64,000 nucleotides of DNA from Lactobacillaceae bacterium UBA5807 (GTDB lineage Bacteria; Bacillota; Bacilli; Lactobacillales; Lactobacillaceae). The translations under genes and the position numbers were made by a program. Location of the stretch: NCBI GenBank assembly GCA_002418005.1, contig DIDF01000056.1, forward strand, positions 1-64,000, given 5' to 3'. Below the pieces are notes generated by a model. The model was given only the letters and a program-made list of their open reading frames with translations, had not been told where the DNA came from and did not search any database. Of the stretch, positions 34,506 through 44,311 are shown in pieces; positions within the stretch are counted from its first letter, which is position 1; each line of letters starts with the position of its first letter.

Positions 34506-35909
34506 CTAACCAATTGCGCCTTCCATTTCAAAACTAATCAGCCGATTTAATTCAACCGCATACTCCATTGGTAACTGTTTAGTAAATGGTTCAACGAAGC
34601 TCATAACGGTCATTTCTGTCGCTTTTCTTTCCGAAATCCCTCTGCTCATCAAATAATAAAGCTGTTCTTCGGAAATCTTCGAAACTTTGGCTTCATGTTC
34701 CATGGCAACATTGTTATTCAAAATCTCGTTATATGGGATAGTATCACTAGTTGACTTATCGTCCATAATAATCGTGTCGCATTCCACATGGGCAAATGAT
34801 CCATCTGAATTTCTGGCAAATTTAACTTTGCCCCGATAATCAACCGCGCCACCGTCTTTAGAAATAGATTTAGAAACGACTGATGAAGAAGTATTTGGGG
34901 CGTTATGAATCATTTGGGCCCCAGTATCGGAATCAATTCCCTTACCAGCAACGGCAATCGACAGCATTGTTCCTCTGGCACCCTCACCATTCAAGTAAAC
35001 AGATGGATATTTCATGGTGACTTTAGAGCCTAAATTACCATCCACCCATTCCATAACTGCATGATCCAAAGCTTGGGCTCGTTTAGTTTCCAAACTATAA
35101 ACGTTGGTCGACCAATTTTGAATTGTAGTATATCGACAATAAGCATTTGGCAAGACGTTAACCTCAACAACCGCTGCATGCAAGCTGTCTGCTTTATACG
35201 TAGGAGCCGTGCAGCCTTCAACATATTCCAGATGAGCACCTTCATCAACGATGATAAGGGTTCTCTCAAATTGACCTGAAAGTTCAGCGTTAATCCGGAA
35301 ATATGCTTGAATTGGCGTACTGACAGTTACACCCTTAGGAACGTAAATGAAGGTACCGCCAGACCAAACTGCCGAATTCAAAGCAGCATATTTGTTATTA
35401 GTTGGTTTAACTAATTTGCCAAACCACTTTTTAAATAATTCAGGATACTTTTGCAGAGCGGTATCAGTATCAGTAAAAATAATACCTAACTTTTCAAATT
35501 GGTCGCGCATATTGTGGTATACAACTTCGGATTCATATTGAGCTGAGGATCCCGCCAAATATTTTCTTTCAGCTTGAGGAACACCCAAACGATCAAAAGT
35601 CTGTTTGATCTTATCAGGAACATCATCCCAATCTCGGTACTTTTTATCAGTTGCTCGTTGGAAAAAGCTCAGATTATCCAAATCAAGTTTAGATAAATCC
35701 GGTCCAAAATCTGGATCGGGCATTTTTAAGAAAGTTTGATAGGCCTTCAGCCGATAATCCAGCATCCATTGCGGTTCGTGTTTGGCTTTGGAAATCTCTC
35801 GAATAATGTCCTCATTTAACCCGCGGCCAGTTGAATATACTGGCTTGACATCGTCATGAAAACCATATTCGTAATTATCATCACCAATAATTTCTGAAGC
35901 TTCAGTCAT
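34506..35909 (-). CDS. sufB: Fe-S cluster assembly scaffold SufB
   Basis: A 467-residue scaffold component of the SufBCD complex on which Fe-S clusters are built. The start is ATG 35909 ([11 protein letters not shown]), behind AAGAAGGTGG; the open frame to 35939 lies within sufU. Motifs include [30 protein letters not shown], the beta-helix core and [17 protein letters not shown] near the C-terminus. The Cys in [10 protein letters not shown] matches the conserved SufB Cys. It overlaps sufU by eight bases, showing translational coupling. Confidence 0.96.
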   Translation of the reverse strand: MTEASEIIGDDNYEYGFHDDVKPVYSTGRGLNEDIIREISKAKHEPQWMLDYRLKAYQTFLKMPDPDFGPDLSKLDLDNLSFFQRATDKKYRDWDDVPDKIKQTFDRLGVPQAERKYLAGSSAQYESEVVYHNMRDQFEKLGIIFTDTDTALQKYPELFKKWFGKLVKPTNNKYAALNSAVWSGGTFIYVPKGVTVSTPIQAYFRINAELSGQFERTLIIVDEGAHLEYVEGCTAPTYKADSLHAAVVEVNVLPNAYCRYTTIQNWSTNVYSLETKRAQALDHAVMEWVDGNLGSKVTMKYPSVYLNGEGARGTMLSIAVAGKGIDSDTGAQMIHNAPNTSSSVVSKSISKDGGAVDYRGKVKFARNSDGSFAHVECDTIIMDDKSTSDTIPYNEILNNNVAMEHEAKVSKISEEQLYYLMSRGISERKATEMTVMSFVEPFTKQLPMEYAVELNRLISFEMEGAIG

Positions 35910-36351
35910 CTTTGCCACCTTCTTTATTAAGTAATTCATCAGCAGCGTGCCAAGCTAAAGCCGCACACTTAATTCTTGCCGGAAACTCAGCCACAACGCC
36001 AATAACGGCAGCATCCCCAAGTTCATCCATGGCTTTATCACTAATTTTCTTGCCCTGAATCAACTGCGAAAAATCACTAATTAATTGGCGAGCTTTTTTA
36101 ATTTTTTTACCCTTGATAACTGTGGTCATGATACTTGCCGAAGCCTGAGAAATTGTGCATCCCGAGCCGGTAAAAGCAATATCATCAATCACTCCATCCG
36201 AGACTTTAGAAAAAACGTCAATTGAATCACCACAAGTCGGGTTATCCATGTGAAACTTTGGAACATTCTCAATTTCCCGCTTATTTTGCGGATAGTTGGC
36301 GTTATCCAAAATCACTGCTTTATATAGTTCATTTAGTTTCGCTAACCCCAT
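35902..36351 (-). CDS. sufU: Sulfur-transfer protein SufU
   Basis: A 149-residue zinc-bound NifU-like protein that takes sulfur from SufS. The three conserved Cys are visible in NPTCGDSID (about 40), [11 protein letters not shown] (65) and [10 protein letters not shown] (128), and Asp42 completes the zinc site. This is the Gram-positive SufU layout, with insertion between the second and third Cys ([13 protein letters not shown]). The ATG lies inside the end of sufS. Its own end overlaps sufB. Confidence 0.95.
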   Translation of the reverse strand: MGLAKLNELYKAVILDNANYPQNKREIENVPKFHMDNPTCGDSIDVFSKVSDGVIDDIAFTGSGCTISQASASIMTTVIKGKKIKKARQLISDFSQLIQGKKISDKAMDELGDAAVIGVVAEFPARIKCAALAWHAADELLNKEGGKDD

Positions 36352-37576
36352 TTGAGAAAAACTCCTTTACTTGTTCTAGTGAATCAACCAACTTATTTCC
36401 TTCATCAACAGTATTGTAAAAGTAAAAACTGGCTCGCGCAGTTGCGGTCAAATTTAAATAATCCATCAAAGGTTGGGCACAGTGGTGACCGGCCCGAACA
36501 GCAATCCCATTCATGTCCAAAGCAGTTGCGACGTCGTGAGGATGGATTCCCTTTAAATTAAAGGCAAAAGTTGCGGTGTGCTTGTTCGGATCTTGTGGAC
36601 CATAAACCTTAATTCCGTCAATTTTTAAAAGCTTCGGCAAAATTTCTTCAGTCAAATCATGTTCATAAGCCTGGATATTTTTCATACCAATTTTATTTAA
36701 ATAGTCAATGGCAGCGCCTAAAGCAATTGCCCCACTTATGTTGGGAGTGCCTGCTTCGAACTTCCAAGGAGACTCTTTAAATTCAGCAGTTTGTTCATGA
36801 ACTGATGAGATCATTTCTCCACCAAACTGAGCAGGTCTCATAATTTTTAATAATTCTGGTTTGCCATAAAGAATGCCAATGCCAGTTGGGGCCAACATCT
36901 TATGCCCAGAAAAAGCATAAAAGTCAACATCTAAGTCACTCACATCAATAGGCATATGGGGAGCGGCTTGAGCACCATCGGCAATCAAATATGCACCATT
37001 TTTATGAGCCAGCTTTGCCAGTTCCTTGATTGGATTAACTACTCCTAAGACATTAGAAGCATGAGCAATCGAAACAATCTTAGTTTTTGCCGTAATAGTG
37101 TCTTCAGCACTTTGCAGGTCCAATTCGCCATCAGAGGTAAGTTGAATGTATTTTAGAACAGCATGTTTTCTTTTGGCTAATTGTTGCCAAGGAACAATGT
37201 TACTGTGGTGTTCCATTTCCGAGATGACAATTTCATCACCTTCATTGACAACTTGATCTGCGAAAGTTGAAGCAATCCAATTTAAACTTTCTGTAGTTGA
37301 CCTGGTATAAACAATTGAATGTTGGTCAGAAGCATTAATAAATTTAGCAACCTTGTCTCTGGCCTCTTCAAACTGTTTGGTTGCCCGTTCTGCTAAGGTA
37401 TGCACGCCGCGATGGACATTAGCATTATCGTTTAGATAATAATGGGAAATTTTATCGATTACTTGAATCGGTTTTTGAGTTGTTGCGGCATTATCCAAAT
37501 ATACTAAATCTTCGCCGTTAACTTTTTGGTTTAATATAGGAAAGTCTTTGCGATACTCACTTAGATTCTGGGTCAT
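36329..37576 (-). CDS. sufS: Cysteine desulfurase SufS
   Basis: A 415-residue PLP enzyme taking sulfur from cysteine to supply Fe-S assembly. The PLP Lys lies in FYAFSGHKMLAPTGIG near residue 224, and the persulfide Cys in RAGHHCAQPLMDY near 360. The start is ATG 37576 (MTQNLSEY), behind AAAGGAAG; the longer frame to 37594 lies inside sufD. It overlaps both neighbours. Group II desulfurase, consistent with partnership with SufU. Confidence 0.96.
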   Translation of the reverse strand: MTQNLSEYRKDFPILNQKVNGEDLVYLDNAATTQKPIQVIDKISHYYLNDNANVHRGVHTLAERATKQFEEARDKVAKFINASDQHSIVYTRSTTESLNWIASTFADQVVNEGDEIVISEMEHHSNIVPWQQLAKRKHAVLKYIQLTSDGELDLQSAEDTITAKTKIVSIAHASNVLGVVNPIKELAKLAHKNGAYLIADGAQAAPHMPIDVSDLDVDFYAFSGHKMLAPTGIGILYGKPELLKIMRPAQFGGEMISSVHEQTAEFKESPWKFEAGTPNISGAIALGAAIDYLNKIGMKNIQAYEHDLTEEILPKLLKIDGIKVYGPQDPNKHTATFAFNLKGIHPHDVATALDMNGIAVRAGHHCAQPLMDYLNLTATARASFYFYNTVDEGNKLVDSLEQVKEFFSNGVSETK

Positions 37577-38846
37577 TTTGTAACTTCCTTTCAATCATTG
37601 CAACCATCTGCTCGCGAACTGCGGGAATTGGGACATTAGATAACACCACTCCTAGAAAACCCCTAACAACTAACCTTTGGGCAACTTCTTTGGAAAGTCC
37701 CCGACTCATTAAATAATAAAGTTGTTTTTTATTTATTTGGCCAACACTGGCAGCATGACCGGCAATAACATCATTTTCATCAATCAATAAGATTGGATTA
37801 GCATCGCCATGAGCTTTTGGTGATAGCATCAAAATCCGATTCTCTTGTTGAGCTTTTGATCCATGAGCACCATGAATTATCTTACCAATCCCGTTAAAGA
37901 TTAGAGTTGAACTATCGAGCAGAACTCCTATTTGTAAAATATTTCCTTCGGTATGGCGACCGTAGTTAGTTACTTGGGTGTCAAGGCCCTGAGTTTGGCG
38001 GCCAGTAGAGATAGCAACAGTCTGCATTTCAGTATGAGAACCAACTCCATAAAGATCTGAGTCAAAATCAGCAATCGTTGATCCATTATTAAAGATTCCC
38101 ATTGCCCAATCAATTCGCGCATCCTCTTTAAGATGACCTTTGCGATTGAAGTACGCATAAGTTTTTGGTCCCAGACAATCTAGTGAATTGTATTGAACAT
38201 GGCTGTCCTGATCAGCAATTATTTCAGCGGTTAGGTGAGCGGGATTGGCTATGTCGCCAATCGTTTCAGTCCTTTGAAAAACGTTAAACCGACTGTTTTT
38301 GCCAGCAACAATCAAAGTGTGGTCAATAAACATTTCTTCTTGACGACTATCTTGAATCGTCAGCAGCTTAATCGGGTCTTTTAATTGGACGTTATCAGGA
38401 ACGTACAAAAACGTGCCATTATTCATTAGGGCTAAATTGATTGCTGTCAGACGATCTTCATTAGGGTCAATTGCAAATTGATAAAGGTATTTTTGAACCA
38501 GATCACCATAATTCTTGATGGCATCTGCCATGCTGCAAAGAATTACACCCTGAGACAAAAAGTTAGCAAGTTCATTTTTGATATTTCTATTACCAAGATT
38601 AACAAAAGTATAATCTGCAAGCTGATCCTTAACTGATTTCGGAATTTCTAAGTCTGCTTGTTTTTTTGTAGAAAATTCCAAAAGCGGCCAGCTACTGTAA
38701 TTTACCTTAGCAAAAACAGGTAAAGGTAAATCTTGGCTTTTTTCAAAAGCTTGGTTTCTCATTTCGGACAGCCAATCTGGCTCTTGATCAAATTTAGCAG
38801 CCGAAACAAATTTTGGGTCTAAAACCGCGTGTTTAATACCGTTCAA
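37557..38846 (-). CDS. sufD: Fe-S cluster assembly protein SufD
   Basis: About 429 residues; the SufB-like partner in the SufBCD scaffold. The beta-helix region (NNGTFLYVPDNVQLKDPI onwards) and the C-terminal [22 protein letters not shown] mark the family. Start: GTG 38852 and TTG 38846 are both in frame, and the site GAGGTGA is spaced for the TTG. The start zone overlaps the ancestral end of sufC (TGA at 38849-38851), which shows that sufC once ran up to it. Confidence 0.94.
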   Translation of the reverse strand: MNGIKHAVLDPKFVSAAKFDQEPDWLSEMRNQAFEKSQDLPLPVFAKVNYSSWPLLEFSTKKQADLEIPKSVKDQLADYTFVNLGNRNIKNELANFLSQGVILCSMADAIKNYGDLVQKYLYQFAIDPNEDRLTAINLALMNNGTFLYVPDNVQLKDPIKLLTIQDSRQEEMFIDHTLIVAGKNSRFNVFQRTETIGDIANPAHLTAEIIADQDSHVQYNSLDCLGPKTYAYFNRKGHLKEDARIDWAMGIFNNGSTIADFDSDLYGVGSHTEMQTVAISTGRQTQGLDTQVTNYGRHTEGNILQIGVLLDSSTLIFNGIGKIIHGAHGSKAQQENRILMLSPKAHGDANPILLIDENDVIAGHAASVGQINKKQLYYLMSRGLSKEVAQRLVVRGFLGVVLSNVPIPAVREQMVAMIERKLQNDPESK

Positions 38847-38848
38847 CT

Positions 38849-38944
38849 TCACTCACCTCGATTGGTCGAAGCAACATCATCGTCCACTAGAGAAACATTA
38901 ATTCCTAATTCATCCCTTAATCCGGCATAGCCTTTTTCTTCAAG
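38849..38944 (-). pseudogene. Disconnected C-terminal tail of sufC
   Basis: Directly after the sufC TAA, the same frame stays open for 31 codons (LEEKGYAGLRDELGINVSLV, then acidic residues and STNRGE) to a TGA that overlaps the sufD start. LEEKGYAGLRDELG matches the normal SufC C-terminus (for example LEEEGYDWIKKELG in Bacillus). This is sequence that was recently translated. Confidence 0.8.
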
Positions 38945-39667
38945 TTATTCGGCCAATGAAGCATCGCCAGTTTTAACGATCCGGCCATCCATCATAACGT
39001 GAACCTGGTCTGGATGAATATAATTTAGCAGTCGCTGATAATGAGTAATCATTAACACACCAAAGTTTGGGCTTAACATATGATTAACTCCCTTAGCAAC
39101 AACTTGAAGGGCATCAATATCCAAGCCGGAATCAATTTCATCTAAAATCGCAAACTTAGGCTTAATCATCATCATCTGCAGAATTTCGTTACGTTTTTTC
39201 TCACCGCCAGAAAATCCTTCATTTAAATAACGCTCAGTCATTTTGTCACTCATATTTAAGATTCCAAGGTTTTCCTTTAATTTATCAAGAAACTTTTTAA
39301 TTGGCAGCGGTCCTTGTTCGTTTCTAGTAACGTTAACTGCCGTTCTAATAAATTCAAGATTAGTAATTCCTTTAATCTCAACCGGATATTGCATCGCTAA
39401 AAACAATCCGGCCCGAGCACGTTGATCAACGGTCATTGTCGAAAGATCCTGACCATCAAGTTCAATTGATCCTTTTGTTATATGATAATTTGGGTTACCC
39501 ATAATTGTTTCAGATAAAGTCGATTTACCTGTTCCATTTGGCCCCATGATTGCGTGAGTTTCGCCGGTGTGCATTTCAAGGTTGACACCTTTTAAAATTT
39601 CTTTGCTCTTCTTATCTTCTTCGTCGTTAACACTGACATGTAAATTAGATACCTTTAATGTGGCCAT
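38945..39667 (-). CDS. sufC: Fe-S assembly ATPase SufC, shortened by an early TAA
   Basis: A 240-residue ABC-type ATPase that drives the SufBCD scaffold. Walker A is GPNGTGKST near residue 41, the signature is GFSGGEKKRNEI, Walker B is FAILDEIDSGLD, and the His switch is LMITHYQRLL. All catalytic parts are present. The stop comes after TGDASLAE, about 30 residues earlier than expected, and the lost tail remains readable behind it. The core fold should still work. First gene of the operon; ATG behind AAAGGGG. Confidence 0.94.
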   Translation of the reverse strand: MATLKVSNLHVSVNDEEDKKSKEILKGVNLEMHTGETHAIMGPNGTGKSTLSETIMGNPNYHITKGSIELDGQDLSTMTVDQRARAGLFLAMQYPVEIKGITNLEFIRTAVNVTRNEQGPLPIKKFLDKLKENLGILNMSDKMTERYLNEGFSGGEKKRNEILQMMMIKPKFAILDEIDSGLDIDALQVVAKGVNHMLSPNFGVLMITHYQRLLNYIHPDQVHVMMDGRIVKTGDASLAE

Positions 39668-39707
39668 TAGCGAACCCCTTTCAAATTTTGTAGTTAAAAT
39701 TAGTCCA

Positions 39708-39737
39708 ATTATAGTCTTACTTCCATCTTCTTTTCAA
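39708..39737 (-). promoter_or_regulatory. Sigma-A promoter of the suf operon
   Basis: Minus strand: TTGAAA (39732-39737), an 18-base spacer, then a perfect TATAAT (39708-39713), about 40 bases before sufC. Confidence 0.75.
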
Positions 39738-39770
39738 CACCGGATTTTAATTAAAAGCTCAAAATTGCCA

Positions 39771-39799
39771 TTGAAACATTAGAAATATGAGAATATGAT
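39771..39799 (+). promoter_or_regulatory. Sigma-A promoter of gltBD
   Basis: TTGAAA (39771-39776), a 17-base spacer, then TATGAT (39794-39799), 37 bases before the gltB ATG. Confidence 0.65.
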
Positions 39800-39836
39800 T
39801 AGAGCAATATCTGGATTTTTCTAAGGTGGGTGTCTT

Positions 39837-42800
39837 ATGACTGATTTACAAAAAGATAACAAGCTCATGTATTCGCCAAAGTTCGAACATGATGCTTGTG
39901 GAATGGGCTTCATTACTCAGATTCACGGAAAAGCCAGCCATTCGCTCGTTGAAAAAGCATTAACAATGCTTCAACGAATGAACCATCGTGGTGGAACCGG
40001 AGCCGAACCAGACACCGGTGACGGTGCTGGAATTTTGATGGCGATGCCTGATGAATTCTTCCATGAACAGCTCAAATCTCAAGGAATCGCTTTACCTCAA
40101 AAGGGTGATTATGCTGTCGCACAATTATTTTTACCTCACGATAAAGAGAAAAAAGAAACAATGCTTAAGGCAGTTCTTGATAATATCGAGGCTGCCGGCA
40201 ATTTAGTGATTGGAACCCGCGAAGTTCCTTTTGTTTACGAAAATTGTGGTCCGGCTGCTCAACATTCAATGCCAGGTTTTGTGCAAGTATTTATTCAGCG
40301 TTCAGTTGATGTCAAACCCGGCCAAGATTTTGAAGACAATCTCTATGTGTTACGACGCCACTTGGAAAAGACTTTTGATCGAACAGCGATGTACATATGC
40401 TCATTATCAAGTAGAACGGTTGTTTACAAGGGAATGCTTCATGCCTATCAAGTCGGCTTGTTCTACCCCGACCTTCATGATAAGCACATGAAGAGTGCAA
40501 TTTGTTTAATTCACTCGCGTTTTTCAACTAATACATTTCCTAGCTGGGATCGGGCTCAACCTTTCCGATTCTTAGCTCACAATGGGGAAATAAATACTTT
40601 AAAGGGTGCCGAAAACTGGATGACCAGCCACGGCATTGAAATTTATGACGAAGATGATTCCGATTCTGCCAAACTGGAAAACTGTATGGAATATCTTTAT
40701 CGTCACGGACGAACTATCCCACAATCATTAATGATGATGGTTCCAGAAGCTTGGGGGTCAGGTGCAAGTCTTCCTCAGGCCCAACGATCATTTGATGAAT
40801 ATAACGCAACATTTATTGCTCCTTGGGACGGGCCGGCTGCGCTTTGTTTTACCGACGGGATTCAGGTTGGCGCCTTCTTGGACCGTAACGGCTTAAGACC
40901 TTCCAGATACACTTTGACAAATAACGATGAATTTATTGTTGCCTCCGAATCTGGCACTGTTGACGTTGAGCCTAAGGACATCGTCGATAAAGGAATTCTT
41001 TCACCGGCAGAAATGATTCTGGTGGACACATCTACCGGAAAGATCCATAAAACCAACGAATTAAAAGAAAAATACTCAAATTCACATCCTTATCAGCAGT
41101 GGTTAAGTGCTAACCGAATAAATCTGGACAATCTTCCTGATGTAAAAGTTGAAGACGGAATGTCTGACGCTGCCTTGAAAAAACTTTGGCTTAGAAATGG
41201 CTACACCCAAGAAGTCATTGAAACTGCATTGGTTCCGATGGCAGAAAATAGTGGTGAGCCAGTCATAGCCATGGGATTTGATTCTCCACTGGCAGTTTTA
41301 AGCAAAAAACCGCAATCACTTTTTACCTATTTTAAACAGGCCTTTGCGCAAGTTACTAACCCGCCAATCGACCCGTTAAGAGAAAAAATTGTTATTGGCA
41401 CCACTGTCTTCTTGGGCAGAGACGCCGATTTTACAAAAGATATTCCGGAAAACTGTCAAAAACTAAAAATATCTTCGCCAATGTTAAGTGATCAAGATTA
41501 TGCCAAAATTTTAAGCTTGGACTTACCAACTTTAAGAGTGGCAAAAATATCATTAGCATATGATTTAAATTCAACCCCTGATCGGCTTGAACATGCTTTA
41601 AAAGAAATGTTCAACCAAGCAGAAGTCGCAATTGATAACGGCGCCACAATTTTGGTATTAAATGACGATGATGCCAAAGCTAACCAAATGACAATTCCAG
41701 CCTTATTAGCAGTTTCTGGATTGCATAATTACTTAGTCAAACAAGGGAAAGATATTAAGGCATCGATTGTCATTAATACCGCTGAAGCCTGTGAAGTTCA
41801 CCATTTTGCTTGTCTTTTAGGATATGGAGCTTCAGCAATTCATCCTTATGGTGCATACGCCACGCTTTCTAAGCGTGGGTATGGCAACAAGTTAGATAAT
41901 TATCGTGAAGCTGCTACAAAGGGAATCATTAAGATTATGAGCCGAATGGGGATTTCGACAATTGCCGGGTACCAAGGAGCGCAGTTATTTGAGGCTGTCG
42001 GAATTTCTGATGAGGTTATCGATCAATACTTCACCGGAACGCCAACCAGACTTGGAGGAATTGATCTAAATCAAATTGAAGATGAATACCTCAAAAAGTA
42101 TCAATTAGCATACAGTACTCATGCCATTGATGATTTACAATCTGGCGGCAGCTTCCAGTTTAAAGAGGACGGCGAAGCCCACCTTTATAACCCAGAAACA
42201 ATTTACCAGTTTCAAAAAGCAGTTCGCAAAGGAAATTATTCAGAATACAAGAAATATACTAAAAAGATGGCCGAACAATCCAAAGAAAATCCGATTACTT
42301 TGCGATCAATGTGGGAAATTAAAAATAATGGCAATAATCCGGTGCCAATTAACGAAGTTGAACCGGTTTCTTCTATCGTTAAACGATTTAAATCCGGGGC
42401 AATGAGTTTTGGTGCTCTCTCTCAGGAAGCTCACGAAACAATCGCCATTGCTATGAACAGCCTTGGCGCTAGAAGCAACTCTGGTGAAGGTGGTGAAGAT
42501 CGCCGCAGATTTAAAGTTGGTCCTGATGGACTGGATAGAAACAGCAAAATCAAACAAGTTTCTACCGCCCGCTTTGGGGTTAACGCTGAATATTTAATGA
42601 GTGCCGAGGAAATTCAAATCAAAATGGCCCAAGGAGCCAAGCCTGGTGAAGGCGGTCAGCTTCCTGCCGGCAAAGCCTATCCATGGGTTGCCAGCATTAG
42701 AGGCTCAATTGCCGGGGTGCAGTTGATTTCACCACCGCCTCATCATGATATTTATTCCATCGAAGATTTAGCTCAATTAATTTACGACTTAAAGCAAATT

Positions 42801-44300
42801 AATCCTTACGCCAAAATTAATGTTAAATTGGTTTCTTCGACTGGTGTTGGTACAATTGCGGCTGGTTGTGTTAAAGCTGGTGCAAATACCGTTGTCATTT
42901 GTGGCTATGATGGTGGAACCGGCGCCGCTCCAAGAAACTCAACCAGAGACTGTGGTCTTCCTTGGGAAATGGGCTTAGCCGATGCTCATCAGACTTTAGC
43001 TTTAAACCACTTACGTCAACGAACCACATTGGAAGTTGACGGTAAGTTAATGACTGGCAGAGACATTGCCATCGCAATCATGCTAGGGGCCGAAGAGTTT
43101 AGTTTTGCCACCCTGACAATGATTTCAATTGGCTGTGTCATGATGAGAAAATGTAACCTTAACACCTGTCCAGTCGGCGTGGCTACCCAAAATCCAGCTT
43201 TAAGAAAACTATTCTCAGGCAGACCAGAATATGTCGTCCACATGATGAAGTTTTTAGCTCAGGATTTAAGAGAAGAAATGGCCAAACTTGGGTACCGAAC
43301 CGTTGACGAAATGGTTGGTCACGGCGAACACCTTTCCCCACGTTACGTTCCGTCGGGCAAAGCCAAGACTTTGAATTTTGACCGGATGTTAAATAAGGCA
43401 ATTACTATCCAGCGAAAAAAGGCGAAACCTTTTGAACCTAAATATAAGTGGCCAGATTTGGATAGATTTGCTGAAACCAGTCTTAAAAATAACAACTCAA
43501 CCACAATTAACCTGCCAATTGGTAATGTTGACCGAGCCGTGGGAACAAGACTTGGCGGCTGGATTGCCGCTCACTTTGGCAATTATGGTTTAAAACCTGG
43601 CCAATTGAGGTTTAACTATCATGGAACTGCGGGCCAGAGCTTTGGGGCATTTATTACCCAAGGTTTGGAAATCAAACTTGTCGGCGAAGCAAATGATTAT
43701 GTAGGCAAAGGTCTTTCTGGTGGCCGCCTAATCGTTGCCGCTCCTCAACAGGCTAAAGAAATTTACACTCACTCACCAATTGTCGGCAACGTTGCCTGTT
43801 TTGGGGCAACCGGAGGCGAGGCTTACTTTAATGGCCGCGCTGGTGAACGATTCTGTGTCAGAAATTCAGGTGCTGATGTCGTCGTTGAGGGTGTTGGGAA
43901 CAACGGTTGTGAATATATGACAGGAGGAACCACCGTAATTTTAGGCAGAACCGGTCGGAATTTCGCGGCTGGAATGTCTGGTGGAATCGCCTATATTTAT
44001 GATTGGGACCACACCTTCAAATCAAAGTGCAATATGGATCTTGTTGATTTATTTGCCTTAAACGAAGCTGGCGATGACAGTATTTTAGTAAAATTGCTAA
44101 AGAATCATGTCAAATATACCAGTTCAGAAACTGCAAAAATGATTTTGGATAATTGGGAAACCGAGAGCAAAAAGTTCATCAAAGTATATCCTCGTGATTT
44201 CCATAAGATGCAGAACTTAATCAAGAAATTCAGTAAACCAGGCCTCAAAAAAGACGATGTGATTCAAAAAGCCTTTGATGCCGCTACAAAAGAAGATTAG
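39837..44300 (+). CDS. gltB: Glutamate synthase large subunit
   Basis: A 1487-residue enzyme moving the amide of glutamine to 2-oxoglutarate, giving two glutamates. The N-terminal class-II amidotransferase has its nucleophile at Cys21 (ACGMGF), so the first 20 residues form a cleaved propeptide. MNHRGGTGAEPDTGDG follows. The FMN synthase domain includes GAMSFGALSQEAHE and GEGGEDRRRF. The 3Fe-4S ligands are CVMMRKCNLNTC near residue 1102. The C-terminal beta-helix (GGRLIVAAP, then FGATGGEAYFNGRAGERF) completes the normal length. Ribosome site AAGGTGGG. gltD starts 11 bases after the stop. Confidence 0.97.
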   Translation: MTDLQKDNKLMYSPKFEHDACGMGFITQIHGKASHSLVEKALTMLQRMNHRGGTGAEPDTGDGAGILMAMPDEFFHEQLKSQGIALPQKGDYAVAQLFLPHDKEKKETMLKAVLDNIEAAGNLVIGTREVPFVYENCGPAAQHSMPGFVQVFIQRSVDVKPGQDFEDNLYVLRRHLEKTFDRTAMYICSLSSRTVVYKGMLHAYQVGLFYPDLHDKHMKSAICLIHSRFSTNTFPSWDRAQPFRFLAHNGEINTLKGAENWMTSHGIEIYDEDDSDSAKLENCMEYLYRHGRTIPQSLMMMVPEAWGSGASLPQAQRSFDEYNATFIAPWDGPAALCFTDGIQVGAFLDRNGLRPSRYTLTNNDEFIVASESGTVDVEPKDIVDKGILSPAEMILVDTSTGKIHKTNELKEKYSNSHPYQQWLSANRINLDNLPDVKVEDGMSDAALKKLWLRNGYTQEVIETALVPMAENSGEPVIAMGFDSPLAVLSKKPQSLFTYFKQAFAQVTNPPIDPLREKIVIGTTVFLGRDADFTKDIPENCQKLKISSPMLSDQDYAKILSLDLPTLRVAKISLAYDLNSTPDRLEHALKEMFNQAEVAIDNGATILVLNDDDAKANQMTIPALLAVSGLHNYLVKQGKDIKASIVINTAEACEVHHFACLLGYGASAIHPYGAYATLSKRGYGNKLDNYREAATKGIIKIMSRMGISTIAGYQGAQLFEAVGISDEVIDQYFTGTPTRLGGIDLNQIEDEYLKKYQLAYSTHAIDDLQSGGSFQFKEDGEAHLYNPETIYQFQKAVRKGNYSEYKKYTKKMAEQSKENPITLRSMWEIKNNGNNPVPINEVEPVSSIVKRFKSGAMSFGALSQEAHETIAIAMNSLGARSNSGEGGEDRRRFKVGPDGLDRNSKIKQVSTARFGVNAEYLMSAEEIQIKMAQGAKPGEGGQLPAGKAYPWVASIRGSIAGVQLISPPPHHDIYSIEDLAQLIYDLKQINPYAKINVKLVSSTGVGTIAAGCVKAGANTVVICGYDGGTGAAPRNSTRDCGLPWEMGLADAHQTLALNHLRQRTTLEVDGKLMTGRDIAIAIMLGAEEFSFATLTMISIGCVMMRKCNLNTCPVGVATQNPALRKLFSGRPEYVVHMMKFLAQDLREEMAKLGYRTVDEMVGHGEHLSPRYVPSGKAKTLNFDRMLNKAITIQRKKAKPFEPKYKWPDLDRFAETSLKNNNSTTINLPIGNVDRAVGTRLGGWIAAHFGNYGLKPGQLRFNYHGTAGQSFGAFITQGLEIKLVGEANDYVGKGLSGGRLIVAAPQQAKEIYTHSPIVGNVACFGATGGEAYFNGRAGERFCVRNSGADVVVEGVGNNGCEYMTGGTTVILGRTGRNFAAGMSGGIAYIYDWDHTFKSKCNMDLVDLFALNEAGDDSILVKLLKNHVKYTSSETAKMILDNWETESKKFIKVYPRDFHKMQNLIKKFSKPGLKKDDVIQKAFDAATKED

Positions 44301-44311
44301 GAGGTTCAATA

